A stretch of 40,854 nt of DNA from an uncultured Oscillospiraceae bacterium. Its GTDB lineage: Bacteria; Bacillota; Clostridia; Oscillospirales; Ruminococcaceae. Below the pieces are notes generated by a model. It did no database searches and had not been told where the DNA came from. It was given only the letters and a program-made list of their open reading frames with translations. The translations under genes were made by a program, and so were the position numbers. Each line of letters opens with the position of its first letter. Position 1 is the stretch's first letter. Shown here piece after piece: positions 9,656-17,417 of the stretch. Location of the stretch: the NCBI GenBank assembly GCA_910579545.1, contig CAJTVI010000011.1:1-40854 (forward strand). Reading direction: 5' to 3'.

Positions 9656-10879
9656 TTACTTTAAGCAGATGTGGTTGGGCAGGCCGTTTACAAAAAACGC
9701 GGGCAGCTCGGCCTGGATCAGCGGCCGGGCGTAGGCCAAAAACTCCTCGGTCATGTCGGTGTGGTCCTCGTTGATCCACTCCATCGGGATCATCTTTTCC
9801 AGGTTGGCAACCTCCTCCACCGGGTGCAGCTCGGTGGTGCACTGGTAGGGGTCGTTGGAAATGCGCTTCAGGGCCACCATCATGCCGGTGTGCCCCTCAA
9901 AGGCGGCCTTTACCGCCGCGCCGCCCACCTGGAAGGCCTCGGTCACGTCGGTGCGGCTGGTCATGTGGCCGGCGCAGCGCTGTAAGGTCGAAAGCTCCAC
10001 GCAGCGGGTCTTGGTGTCCATCTCCCGTGCCACCCGGTTTGCCAGGTAGCGGGCGGTGCCGGTCAGGCTCTTGTGGCCAAAGGCGTCCACCGCGTGCACG
10101 TCGTCCGACAGCTCGCACACATACCGCCCGTCCTCTAACTTTACGCCCTCGCTCACCGCGATCACGATGCTGGCCTTTTTCTCCTGCATGGCGCGCACCT
10201 TTTCGATGAACCGCTCCACATTAAAGGGGATCTCGGGCAGGCAGATCATGTCCACCCCTTCGCAGTCCTCCCCGCGGGCCAGGGCGGCGGCGGCGGTCAG
10301 CCAGCCGGCGTTGCGGCCCATGATCTCCACCACGGTCACATACTTGGTGCCGTACACCGAGGCGTCCCGGATCAGCTCCTTCATCACCACCCCAATGTAC
10401 TTGGCGGCCGAGCCGTAGCCCGGGGTGTGATCGGTGACCATCAGGTCGTTGTCGATGGTCTTGGGCACCCCGATAAACCGGATCTCGCTGCCCACGCGGC
10501 GGCCGTACTCGGTCAGCTTGTTGATGGTGTCCATGCTGTCGTTGCCGCCGATATAAAAGAAGTACCCGATCTCCAGCTCGTCCAAAATGGCAAACAGCTT
10601 TTCGTACAGGGCCTTATCCTTCTGCCATTCGGGCAGCTTGTAGCGGCAGCTGCCCAAAAAGCTGGAGGGAGTGCGCTTGAGCAGCTCGATATCCAGCTCG
10701 CTCGAGATCTGGGAGTCGATGTTCACCACCCGGCGCTCGAGCAGGCCCTGCACCCCGTTGCGCATGCCGTACACAATGCCGGCGCCCCGCCGCTTGGCCG
10801 TTTGATAGACCCCCGCGAGGGTGGAGTTGATCACCGAGGTGGCGCCGCCGGATTGGCCCACGATTACGTTCTTTGCCAT
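9656..10879 (-). CDS. pfp: 6-phosphofructokinase, pyrophosphate-dependent type
   Basis: The enzyme phosphorylates fructose 6-phosphate in glycolysis. The residues point to pyrophosphate rather than ATP as donor. The diphosphate-loop motif is GGNDS (111-115), where ATP enzymes have GGDGS. The next motif is PKTIDND (139-145), with Lys where ATP enzymes have Gly. The N-terminal GQSGGATSVINSTLAG and the MGRNAGW substrate loop are conserved. The protein has 407 residues, longer than bacterial ATP-PFK (about 320) and typical of PPi-PFK. A longer in-frame extension exists upstream, but ATG at 10879 has AGGAAGG-type purines and a promoter 35 bp upstream. Confidence 0.92.
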   Translation of the reverse strand: MAKNVIVGQSGGATSVINSTLAGVYQTAKRRGAGIVYGMRNGVQGLLERRVVNIDSQISSELDIELLKRTPSSFLGSCRYKLPEWQKDKALYEKLFAILDELEIGYFFYIGGNDSMDTINKLTEYGRRVGSEIRFIGVPKTIDNDLMVTDHTPGYGSAAKYIGVVMKELIRDASVYGTKYVTVVEIMGRNAGWLTAAAALARGEDCEGVDMICLPEIPFNVERFIEKVRAMQEKKASIVIAVSEGVKLEDGRYVCELSDDVHAVDAFGHKSLTGTARYLANRVAREMDTKTRCVELSTLQRCAGHMTSRTDVTEAFQVGGAAVKAAFEGHTGMMVALKRISNDPYQCTTELHPVEEVANLEKMIPMEWINEDHTDMTEEFLAYARPLIQAELPAFFVNGLPNHICLK

Positions 10880-10913
10880 AATACACCTGACCTTCCTAAA
10901 AAATAGTGGTTTT

Positions 10914-10942
10914 ATTGTACCGCATTTGGCAAACGGATGCAA
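10914..10942 (-). promoter_or_regulatory. pfp promoter
   Basis: On the minus strand, TTGCAT (10937-10942) and TACAAT (10914-10919) are 17 bp apart. Transcription would start near 10907, leaving a leader of about 28 nt. Confidence 0.75.
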
Positions 10943-10980
10943 TAATTTCCCGCTTTGTTTCGTGTTTAGGGTAGGAAAAA

Positions 10981-11229
10981 ACATCGCTTGACAAGGGCGC
11001 GCATGGTTTTTGGGGCAAAAAGGATAGAAAAGGAACAAGTTTAAGACTCTTTTAGAAACAAAAAAGGACCTTTGCCCCAAAAACTCCGCAGGACCGGCAG
11101 GGCAAGGCCAGTGGTGCGATGGCAAGGCGGCGTGCCGCAGGAATCCTTGGTGGATTCCAAGGTGCGCCAACGCAGCCAGCGTGCCGCTGGAGTTGGTCTG
11201 GCGGCGTGTGGGCCCTTGTTAAGGGATGT
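10981..11229. repeat. 249-bp MITE-like element with 18-bp terminal inverted repeats
   Basis: The ends ACATCGCTTGACAAGGGC (10981-10998) and GCCCTTGTTAAGGGATGT (11212-11229) are inverted repeats with two mismatches. Nested inside is a perfect 13-bp inverted repeat, TTTTTGGGGCAAA at 11007-11019 against 11071-11083. Smaller hairpins follow: GGAATCC-N5-GGATTCC, and a nested CCAAC/CCAGCG pair closing with CGCTGG/GTTGG. No open frame is convincing. It fills the gap between pfp and the lipoprotein gene. It may be a non-autonomous mobile repeat, or a structured RNA gene. Confidence 0.6.
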
Positions 11230-11332
11230 AAAGCCAAAAACAAAGCACAAAACTTCAAAAAGCGGGCCGCGCCGCAGGAGGGAAGCGGCGCAGCCCGCCC
11301 AAAAACAGGATTACCGTAAAGGAGGAGACAGC

Positions 11333-12319
11333 ATGAAAAAACGCACAGGAGCCATTGCCCTTTTGTTGGCCGCGGCGCTGCTGGCAGCGCTGCTGGCCGG
11401 GTGCGGGGGCGGGGCCGGCAACCTTTCGGCCGCCGCCGGCGAGTACGGCGGCGGATACGACTACGATGCCGCCCCAGGCGCGCCCGCCGCAAGCCCGGAG
11501 GAGGCGGGCGGCTGGAGCAACGCGGACGACGCGGCGGGCAGTACCGCGCAGCTGCTGGCCGACCCCAGCCGCAAGATCATCTATAACGCCCGCCTCTCGA
11601 TCGAGAGCACCGAGTACGAAAAAACCCGCTCGGAGCTTTTGGCGGCCGCGGCCACGGCGGGCGGCTATGTGGAGAGCTCCAGCCAGAACGGCAGCGCCGA
11701 GGAGGGCAGCCGCTGGACGGAACTGACCCTGCGCATCCCTTCCAAAAATTACAGTTCCTTTTTGGCGGCGGCCGAAAACGCCGGCAGCCTGCTGCGAAAG
11801 GACGAGAGCACCCAGGACATCACCCGGGAGTATGTGGACGTGGAGGCGCGGCTTGCCAGCCTCAAAAACCAGGAAAAGCGGCTTCAGGAACTGGCGGCCC
11901 AGGCCGAGAGCCTTGAGGACCTGCTGGCCATCGAGCAGCGGCTTTCGGACGTGCAGTACGAGATCGAAAGCTACACCGCCCAGCAGCGCCTGTTTGACGA
12001 CCAGGTGGACTACTCCACCGTGACCATCGAGCTCAGCGAGGTGCGGGTATACACCCCCACCAAGCGCGGATTTGGCAGCCGGATCGTGAGCGCCTTCCAG
12101 AACAGCTGGAGCGATTTTGGCGAGGGCGTGCAGGATTTTGCGGTGGGCCTTGTGTACGCCCTGCCCAGCCTGCTGGTGCTGGCGGCGCTGGCGGCGGTGG
12201 TGCTGGTGCTGGTGCGCTGGGCCAAAAAGCGGGCGGCGGCCCGGCCAAAGCCGGCCGCCCCGGCCGGCAAAACGCCGCCGGAGGACGCCCAGCCCCCCAA
12301 GTACGAGTTTAAGCCGTAA
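11333..12319 (+). CDS. DUF4349-type lipoprotein
   Basis: This is a predicted lipoprotein of 328 residues. A short basic N-terminus (MKKR) is followed by a hydrophobic stretch and the lipobox LLAGC, so lipidation is expected at about Cys23. After an acidic, low-complexity spacer comes the DUF4349-like body: IIYNARLSIESTEYEKTRSEL, GGYVESSSQ, LTLRIPSKNYSSFL, DITREYVDVEARLASLKNQEKRL, a coiled-coil stretch, then DYSTVTIELSEV. One transmembrane helix and a basic, Pro-rich tail close the protein. The function of the family is unknown. ATG at 11333 follows AAAGGAGGAG. Confidence 0.88.
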   Translation: MKKRTGAIALLLAAALLAALLAGCGGGAGNLSAAAGEYGGGYDYDAAPGAPAASPEEAGGWSNADDAAGSTAQLLADPSRKIIYNARLSIESTEYEKTRSELLAAAATAGGYVESSSQNGSAEEGSRWTELTLRIPSKNYSSFLAAAENAGSLLRKDESTQDITREYVDVEARLASLKNQEKRLQELAAQAESLEDLLAIEQRLSDVQYEIESYTAQQRLFDDQVDYSTVTIELSEVRVYTPTKRGFGSRIVSAFQNSWSDFGEGVQDFAVGLVYALPSLLVLAALAAVVLVLVRWAKKRAAARPKPAAPAGKTPPEDAQPPKYEFKP

Positions 12320-12361
12320 GGCCCGGCCAACCGGACATACAGAAGATACAGGACGCGGATG

Positions 12362-12396
12362 AAAAGAGGGGCGGCCCATCGGGCCGCCCCTCTTTT
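12362..12396. terminator. Bidirectional terminator
   Basis: Perfect 16-bp arms (12362-12377 and 12381-12396) around a 3-base loop, with A tracts at the left and T tracts at the right, lie between the convergent lipoprotein and chromate-transporter genes. Confidence 0.95.
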
Positions 12397-12410
12397 GGAA
12401 CAGAAGGGTT

Positions 12411-12986
12411 TTACACGCCGTACACCGCCACACCCAGCAGGGCGGCCAGCAAGATCAGCATCACCGGCGAGAGTTTTTTGTGCCAAAGCCGCTGCGCGGC
12501 CAGCTTGGCCGCGGCCAGCACAGCCAGGATCAGCAGCTCCCCGCCGTTGGGCGAAAGCGCGAACCCCGCCGCCCCGGTGGGGGCAAAGCAGCAGTTCAGC
12601 AGCATCTGCAGGCCGGTGGCAAGGATGATGCCGGCCACGCAGGCCTTGAGCGCGTCCAGCGCGCTGCAAAAAAGCGGGCTTTGCAAAAGGCGCGCCATCA
12701 GGGCCGACACCGCGATGATGATGATAAACGCGGGGGTCACCACCGCCATGGTGGCCACCGCGGCCCCCCAAAAGCCCGCCTGGCTGCTGCCGATGTAGGT
12801 GGCCATGTTGACCATGATCGGCCCGGGGGTGCTCTCGCTGACCGCGATCATGTAGCTTAACGCCGCGTCGTCCAGCCAGCCGCGGCTCAGCACCACGTCC
12901 CGGATGAGCGGGATCGCGCCATACGCCCCCCCAAACGAGAAGAGGCCCACCTGCAAAAAGCCGGCCAAAAGTTCCCAAAGGATCAT
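12411..12986 (-). CDS. Chromate transporter family protein, second half
   Basis: This is one of two half-size CHR-family membrane proteins (191 residues). Family members in pairs form an ion transporter; chromate efflux is the named activity, but the real substrate in such bacteria is often unknown. It carries the CHR signature FSFGGAYGAIPLIRD and the repeat SESTPGPIMVNMATYIG, plus about five hydrophobic segments. Its ATG overlaps the stop of the upstream partner by four bases, so the two are translationally coupled. Confidence 0.9.
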   Translation of the reverse strand: MILWELLAGFLQVGLFSFGGAYGAIPLIRDVVLSRGWLDDAALSYMIAVSESTPGPIMVNMATYIGSSQAGFWGAAVATMAVVTPAFIIIIAVSALMARLLQSPLFCSALDALKACVAGIILATGLQMLLNCCFAPTGAAGFALSPNGGELLILAVLAAAKLAAQRLWHKKLSPVMLILLAALLGVAVYGV

Positions 12987-13567
12987 GATCTGTCGCCGCC
13001 TTTCCCGCCGCGCGCCCGCTGCAGGGCGGGCAGCGCAAGGCCCACGGCCGCGGCGGTCAGCAAAAGGCTGATGGAGGAGATGCCAAGGCCCAGCAGGTCG
13101 CTTGCCAGCATCAACCCAAAGGCGCAGGCTAGGATGCCCAGGGCCAGGGGCCGCTTTTCCATCCGGCGGATGATGTTGACCGCGGCGGTAAGCACCAGCA
13201 GCCCCACCGCTACCTGGATGCCCCGGAAGGCGTTTGCGATCACCCGGATCTCAAGGAAATGCTCCAAAAACTGCGAGATGGCCAGAATGATGATAAACGA
13301 GGGCAGCACCACCCCCGCCGTGGCGGCCAGCGCCCCGGGCACCCCGGCCATTCGGCAGCCCACAAAGGTGGCGCAGTTGATCGCGATCGGCCCCGGGGTG
13401 GACTCGGCCACCACCGTAAGGTTCATCATCTCGTCGTGGGTGATCCAGCCCTTTTTTTCCACGCAGATGTCCTCGATAATGGCGATCATGGCATAGCCGC
13501 CGCCAAAGGTGACCAGCCCGATCTTAAAAAAGGTCGCGGCAAGGGTGAGCAGCATACTGCGCTTCAT
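12983..13567 (-). CDS. Chromate transporter family protein, first half
   Basis: This 194-residue CHR protein is the upstream partner of the gene at 12411-12986. Signatures are VTFGGGYAMIAIIEDI and AESTPGPIAINCATFVG, at equivalent places to those in its partner, so the pair corresponds to the two halves of a full-length ChrA. Hydrophobic segments are spread over the whole length. ATG at 13567 follows AGGAGG (reading GGACGGAGGATTTT on the minus strand). Its start lies 81 bp past the stop of typA. Confidence 0.9.
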   Translation of the reverse strand: MKRSMLLTLAATFFKIGLVTFGGGYAMIAIIEDICVEKKGWITHDEMMNLTVVAESTPGPIAINCATFVGCRMAGVPGALAATAGVVLPSFIIILAISQFLEHFLEIRVIANAFRGIQVAVGLLVLTAAVNIIRRMEKRPLALGILACAFGLMLASDLLGLGISSISLLLTAAAVGLALPALQRARGGKGGDRS

Positions 13568-13648
13568 AAAATCCTCCGTCCTTATAATATTTGCAGGCCG
13601 GGCGGCTGCCGCCCGACCCGCAAACAGCCCCCCGTGCTGCGGGCGGCC

Positions 13649-15472
13649 TTAATTCTTTTTGCCCTTGAGCTGCTTCATCCGCAAATCGTGGCTCAAAATC
13701 TGCTTGCGGATGCGCAGGGACTTGGGGGTCACCTCCAGCAGCTCGTCCGGGGCCAAAAACTCCAGGCTTGCTTCCAGGCTCAGATGGCTCACCGGCACCA
13801 GCCGCAGCGCGTCGTCGCTGCCCGAGGCGCGGGTGTTGGTCAGGTGCTTGGTTTTGCACACGTTTACCGTAATGTCCTCGCCGGTGGGGGTGTAGCCCAC
13901 CACCATGCCCTCGTACACCTTTTCGCCCGGCTCGATCAGCAGGGTGCCGCGCCCCTGGGCGTTGAACAGGCCGTAGGTCACCGCGTCGCCCGCCTCGTGG
14001 CTCACAAGGCTGCCGCTGCTGCGGCCGGGCAGCTCGCCCTGCCACTCCTCATAGCCGTCAAAGATGGTGTTGAGGATGCCCTCGCCGTGGGTGTCGGTCA
14101 AAAACATGCTGCGGTAGCCAAACAGGCCGCGGCTCGGCATCCGGAACTCCAGCCGGGTGCGGCTGCCCATCAGCTGCATGTCCTGCAAAAGGGCCTTGCG
14201 GCTGCCCAGCTCGGTCATCACCGCGCCCTGGTACTCCTGCGGTACGTCGATGACCACCCGCTCCATCGGCTCCATCTTTTTGCCGTTCTCCTCGTGGGTC
14301 AGCACCTTGGGGGGGCTCACCTGCAGCTCGTACCCTTCCCGGCGCATGGTCTCGATCAGGATCGAAAGGTGCATCTCGCCCCGGCCCATCACCCGGAAGG
14401 AATCGGTGGTGGCTGAATCCTCCACCTTGAGGGCCACGTCCTTGAGCAGCTCCTTCTGCAGCCGCTCCCGGATCTGCCGGCTGGTCACATACTTGCCCTC
14501 CCGGCCGGCAAAGGGGCTGTCGTTGACGCTGAAGGTCATCTCGACGGTGGGGTCGTTGATCTTGAGGAAGGGCAGCGGCTCCACCGCGGCGGGGTCGCAC
14601 AGGGTGTTGCCGATGGTCACGTCCGCAATGCCGCTGAAGGCCACGATGTCGCCGGCCTCCACGCTCTCCACCGGCTCCCGGCCGTTGGCCTTAAAGTCGT
14701 ACAGCTTGGTCAGCCGGCCCTTGATGGAAACGCTGGGGTCGTGCCAGTCGCACACCTGCACCTCCTGGCCCACCCTGGCCCGGCCGTTCTGGATGCGGCC
14801 CACCCCGATGCGGCCCACAAAGTCGTTGTAGTCCACGCTGGAGCAGAGCATCTGGAAGGGGGCCTCGGGGTCCCCCTCGGGGCACTTGACATACTGCAAA
14901 ATGGTCTTAAAAAGCGGTTCCAGGTCGGTGCCCGGCACATCCGGGCTGTAGCTGGCGGTGCCGGCCCGGCCCGAGCAGAAAACCATCGGGCTGTCCAGCT
15001 GCTCGTCGGTGGCGCCAAGGTCCATCAGCAGCAGCAGGATCTCGTCGATGACCTCCTTGACCCGGGCGTCCGGCCGGTCGATCTTGTTCACTGCGATCAC
15101 CAGCGACAGGTTTTGCTGCAAGGCCTTTTGCAGCACGAACCGGGTCTGGGGCATGCAGCCCTCGGCCGCGTCCACCAGCAGCAGCACCCCATTGACCATC
15201 TTGAGCACCCGCTCCACCTCGCCGCCAAAATCCGCGTGGCCCGGGGTGTCCACAATATTGATCTTGACCCCGTCGTAGGTGCAGCTGCAGTTTTTGGCCA
15301 GGATGGTGATGCCCCGCTCCCGCTCGATGTCGCCCGAGTCCATTACCCGCTCGGCCACCTGCTGGCCCTCCCGGAAGGCGCCGCTCTGCTTGAGCATCTG
15401 GTCCACCAGGGTGGTCTTGCCGTGGTCAACGTGCGCGATGATGGCAATGTTTCGTAAATCCTTGCGTTCCAT
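13649..15472 (-). CDS. typA: Ribosome-associated GTPase TypA/BipA
   Basis: TypA is a translational GTPase related to EF-G that binds the ribosome and helps 50S assembly and stress adaptation. The protein has 607 residues. It shows G1 AHVDHGKTTLVDQML, G2-region RERGITI, G3 DTPGHADFGGEVERVL and G4 NKIDRPDAR. The EF-G-like domains and the TypA-specific C-terminal region (LRIRKQILSHDLRMKQLKGKKN) are intact. ATG at 15472 gives the usual start MERKDLRNIAIIAHVDHGKTT; an in-frame ATG nine codons upstream is less likely, as GAGGGAG sits between the two. Confidence 0.97.
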   Translation of the reverse strand: MERKDLRNIAIIAHVDHGKTTLVDQMLKQSGAFREGQQVAERVMDSGDIERERGITILAKNCSCTYDGVKINIVDTPGHADFGGEVERVLKMVNGVLLLVDAAEGCMPQTRFVLQKALQQNLSLVIAVNKIDRPDARVKEVIDEILLLLMDLGATDEQLDSPMVFCSGRAGTASYSPDVPGTDLEPLFKTILQYVKCPEGDPEAPFQMLCSSVDYNDFVGRIGVGRIQNGRARVGQEVQVCDWHDPSVSIKGRLTKLYDFKANGREPVESVEAGDIVAFSGIADVTIGNTLCDPAAVEPLPFLKINDPTVEMTFSVNDSPFAGREGKYVTSRQIRERLQKELLKDVALKVEDSATTDSFRVMGRGEMHLSILIETMRREGYELQVSPPKVLTHEENGKKMEPMERVVIDVPQEYQGAVMTELGSRKALLQDMQLMGSRTRLEFRMPSRGLFGYRSMFLTDTHGEGILNTIFDGYEEWQGELPGRSSGSLVSHEAGDAVTYGLFNAQGRGTLLIEPGEKVYEGMVVGYTPTGEDITVNVCKTKHLTNTRASGSDDALRLVPVSHLSLEASLEFLAPDELLEVTPKSLRIRKQILSHDLRMKQLKGKKN

Positions 15473-15559
15473 ACCTTTTTGCTCCCTCTTCCCATTCAAA
15501 ACCTTGCTTTCCCGGCGCTTTTTAAGCGCGGGATAAGATTTTTACACAACACAGTTCCT

Positions 15560-15588
15560 ATCCTAAAGCACCGGCGCGCGTTTGTCAA
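15560..15588 (-). promoter_or_regulatory. typA promoter
   Basis: TTGACA (15583-15588) and TAGGAT (15560-15565) on the minus strand are 17 bp apart. The leader of about 80 nt contains a GCGCTT/AAGCGC hairpin near 15515-15530. Confidence 0.7.
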
Positions 15589-15701
15589 GAATCACGAAAT
15601 AAAATCGGGCCTTTTGGCATAAATGCCAAAATTGCGGCGGGGGCGGCGAACAGCGGCAGGGCAGCGGAACCGCGGGGGAGGGTTTGCACTTTCCTCGCGC
15701 C

Positions 15702-15730
15702 TTGTGCTGATTGTCGATTTATGGTATATT
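15702..15730 (+). promoter_or_regulatory. Promoter of type I toxin copy 1
   Basis: TTGTGC (15702-15707) and TATATT (15725-15730) are 17 bp apart, with a TG extension before the -10. The same layout precedes the second toxin copy. Confidence 0.7.
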
Positions 15731-15820
15731 GGCAATGGCGCTGCCAGTAACGGTAGGCGGTTGGCCCCCACACAGGGGGCAGCTTCTTGCCCCCTGATCT
15801 TTTGAAAGGGGGGCTGCCCT

Positions 15821-15904
15821 GTGAGCACATCCGAAGTATTACAGCTTTGCCTTGTCCTCATCGGCATTTGCAGCCTGTTTATCCAGGCATACAAAAAGAA
15901 GTAA
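15821..15904 (+). CDS. Small hydrophobic toxin of a type I toxin-antitoxin pair, copy 1
   Basis: The 27-residue peptide MSTSEVLQLCLVLIGICSLF is followed by IQAYKKK. It has one membrane-spanning stretch and a basic tail, the plan of the holin-like/TxpA-Fst type of type I toxins (MST-E-LML... starts). GTG at 15821 is preceded by GAAAGGGGGG. Upstream are a promoter and a G/C-rich leader with competing hairpins; downstream is a convergent antisense RNA. The copy at 17464 differs at only two residues. It lies outside the island, between typA and attL. Toxicity is inferred from architecture, not shown. Confidence 0.75.
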   Translation: MSTSEVLQLCLVLIGICSLFIQAYKKK

Positions 15905-15984
15905 CCGCCCACAGCTCCCCAGCTCGGCGGTTACTTCTGTAACCATCTGACGGGGGCCAACCGTCTGCCGGCAGCGCCCTCGTT
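15891..15984 (-). ncRNA. Antitoxin RNA, copy 1
   Basis: A minus-strand promoter (TTGACA 16014-16019, N17, TATACT 15991-15996) would start an RNA near 15984. It would end after a perfect 12-bp hairpin (arms 15898-15909 and 15926-15937) followed by TTTTTGT. The RNA of about 94 nt covers the last toxin codons and all of its 3' untranslated region up to the antitoxin promoter. Confidence 0.75.
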
Positions 15985-15990
15985 GTTTAT

Positions 15991-16019
15991 AGTATACCCA
16001 AGGCAGCAAAAAATGTCAA
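15991..16019 (-). promoter_or_regulatory. Promoter of antitoxin RNA, copy 1
   Basis: Consensus TTGACA-N17-TATACT on the minus strand, stronger than the toxin promoter, as expected when the antitoxin RNA must be in excess. Confidence 0.85.
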
Positions 16020-16050
16020 CAACCAGCAAGGGAATGCCCATTTTCAAAAC

Positions 16051-16088
16051 AAAAAGCACCAGGAAAACAACGTCTCCTGGTGCTTTTT
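16051..16088. terminator. Bidirectional terminator at the left island junction
   Basis: Perfect 14-bp arms AAAAAGCACCAGGA (16051-16064) and TCCTGGTGCTTTTT (16075-16088) adjoin attL. On the plus strand it would end the toxin copy 1 mRNA. On the minus strand it is the likely original terminator of tRNA-Val, now cut off from the tRNA by the island. Confidence 0.92.
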
Positions 16089-16112
16089 GTGGTGGGCGGT
16101 AAGGAACTCGAA
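16089..16112. other. attL core
   Basis: The 24 bases beginning GTGGTGGGCGGTAAGG and ending in AACTCGAA are identical to 27464-27487. They copy the T-stem/loop side, 3' acceptor strand, discriminator and CCA of tRNA-Val. Only this fragment of the tRNA exists here. Confidence 0.93.
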
Positions 16113-16152
16113 ACACATTCTTTTGACGTAGAAACGCCAAAAAGTACGGTTA

Positions 16153-16170
16153 CTGTGCTTTTACTGTGCC
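16153..16170. other. Integrase arm-type sites, left end
   Basis: ACTGTGC occurs at 16153-16159 and 16164-16170, 11 bp apart, 40 bp inside attL. The same 11-bp repeat in the same orientation recurs at the right end. The family habit of tyrosine integrases is to bind such short tandem arm sites. Confidence 0.75.
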
Positions 16171-16183
16171 ATTTGGGCGGCGT

Positions 16184-17206
16184 TTACAGGTCGGCGGCGT
16201 TCAGCGCGGCGGCGGCCTCAAACAGCTTTTTTTGCCGCAGCTCGGCGTAAATATCCATCGTTGTTGAAAGCTGCGCATGGCCAAGCATCCCCTGCGCGGT
16301 TTTTTCCGGGATGCCGGCCTCAAAGCACAAGGTGGCAAAGGCGTGGCGCAGCTGATGGGGCGTAACATCAATGCCGGCCTTGCGGCAGCGATCCAGCAGG
16401 CAGTAATAGCCCCGCTTGGTCATGGGCCGATCACCGCCGAACACATACGCCCCGGCGGCGCCCCGGTGTGGCTCCAGCACAGCCTTTAGCCGCTCCATGT
16501 AAAGCACGCTGCGGGTGCCGGCCTCGGTTTTGGGCTGCTTGAGCTGGCCCTGGTTCTGCCCGGCAAAGTAGAGCGACCGCTGCACATGGATCATGCTGCC
16601 GGCGGCGTCTATGTCCTCCCAGCGCAGCGCCAGGGCCTCGCCAAGCCGCAGGCCGGTGTACATGAGGAAGTAGAGAAACAGCCCGTCCTTGCTGCCCACA
16701 GAGGCCTTTATGGCGTCGATCTGCGCTTGTGTGGGCATGGTGCGCTTGCCCTTGCGCAGGCCGTCCGGCAGCTTGACCAGGGCGGCGGGGTTGCTGGCGG
16801 CATCGTAGTTCTCGCAGGCCCAGGCGCAGATCTCCCGCAGCACGATTAAATGCTGCGACACCGTGCGCCGTGCGTATCCCCGGTGCGCCAAGGCGTCCAG
16901 ATACGCTTTTACCATGCTGGGGGTGATCTCCTTTGCGGGCTTGTCCCCGAAGCGATCAATGGCCCGCTCCATTGCCAGGCGATACCCTGGTACCGTGTTG
17001 GGGGAAAGCCGGGGCTGCTTGTATGCCCACCACTCGCCGGCCACCTCCTCGAAGGTGGGGCCGCGCTCGGCCCGCTCTTGGTAGGCCGCGATCTTTTGCA
17101 TGACCTCCCGCTCGCTGCCGGCCCGGAACACCACCCGCTTGCCGCCGATGGTCAGCTTTTTTTCAAACAGGCCATCCGGCCGGCGGTACATCCTTTTCTT
17201 TGCCAT
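16184..17206 (-). CDS. int: Tyrosine integrase of the island
   Basis: This 340-residue tyrosine recombinase would catalyse integration and excision at tRNA-Val. A small basic N-terminal arm-binding domain (MAKKRMYRRPDGLFEKKLTIGGKRVVF, AP2-like) is followed by a SAM-like core-binding domain (TFEEVAGEWW...) and the catalytic domain. The catalytic domain shows R in TGLRLGEALALRWEDID, the H-x-x-R box in TPHQLRHAFATLC, GH in QGMLGHAQLSTTMDIYAEL and the nucleophile Tyr in DIYAEL. ATG at 17206 has AGGGAGG upstream; a longer frame to 17473 lacks a ribosome site and runs through a promoter. Its stop lies 71 bp from attL, as usual for such islands. Confidence 0.96.
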   Translation of the reverse strand: MAKKRMYRRPDGLFEKKLTIGGKRVVFRAGSEREVMQKIAAYQERAERGPTFEEVAGEWWAYKQPRLSPNTVPGYRLAMERAIDRFGDKPAKEITPSMVKAYLDALAHRGYARRTVSQHLIVLREICAWACENYDAASNPAALVKLPDGLRKGKRTMPTQAQIDAIKASVGSKDGLFLYFLMYTGLRLGEALALRWEDIDAAGSMIHVQRSLYFAGQNQGQLKQPKTEAGTRSVLYMERLKAVLEPHRGAAGAYVFGGDRPMTKRGYYCLLDRCRKAGIDVTPHQLRHAFATLCFEAGIPEKTAQGMLGHAQLSTTMDIYAELRQKKLFEAAAALNAADL

Positions 17207-17231
17207 TGCAGGCCCTCCCTTGTGCTGCACT

Positions 17232-17261
17232 TTGACAGGCCCACACCGGAAGGTGTATAAT
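17232..17261 (+). promoter_or_regulatory. Strong plus-strand promoter with an internal dyad, facing away from int
   Basis: TTGACA (17232-17237) and TATAAT (17256-17261) are 18 bp apart. A dyad ACACC-GGAA-GGTGT (17243-17256) lies between them. A second dyad of the same form, ACACC-TTTG-CGTGT (17283-17296), is centred 40 bp downstream. Both may bind the same regulator. Confidence 0.75.
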
Positions 17262-17267
17262 CTGGCT

Positions 17268-17343
17268 GTTGGGGCAGATCGTACACCTTTGCGTGTGCCT
17301 GTTCTATCAAAGCCGCTCCCGGTTGCCGCCGGGGGCGGTTTTC
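17268..17343 (+). ncRNA. Candidate small RNA antisense to the int leader
   Basis: The promoter at 17232-17261 would start an RNA near 17268. It would end at the hairpin CCGC-T-CCCGG (17313-17322) / CCGGG-G-GCGG (17329-17338) followed by TTTT. The product is about 75 nt with no credible open frame. It is transcribed opposite to int and overlaps the likely int leader, so it could act in cis on integrase expression. It has not been matched to a known RNA family. Confidence 0.5.
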
Positions 17344-17344
17344 C

Positions 17345-17373
17345 TTGCGCATGGTGTCGGTTTATGGTATATT
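17345..17373 (+). promoter_or_regulatory. Promoter of type I toxin copy 2
   Basis: TTGCGC (17345-17350) and extended -10 TGG-TATATT (17368-17373) are 17 bp apart, matching the layout of copy 1. Confidence 0.7.
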
Positions 17374-17417
17374 GTGCTTGGCGCTGCCAGTAACGGTAGG
17401 CGGTTGGCCCCCATACA

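Noticed and set aside
10987..11027. TTGACA at 10988 as promoter of the lipoprotein gene
   Set aside because: No -10-like hexamer at 16-19 bp; the TTGACA is part of the terminal inverted repeat.
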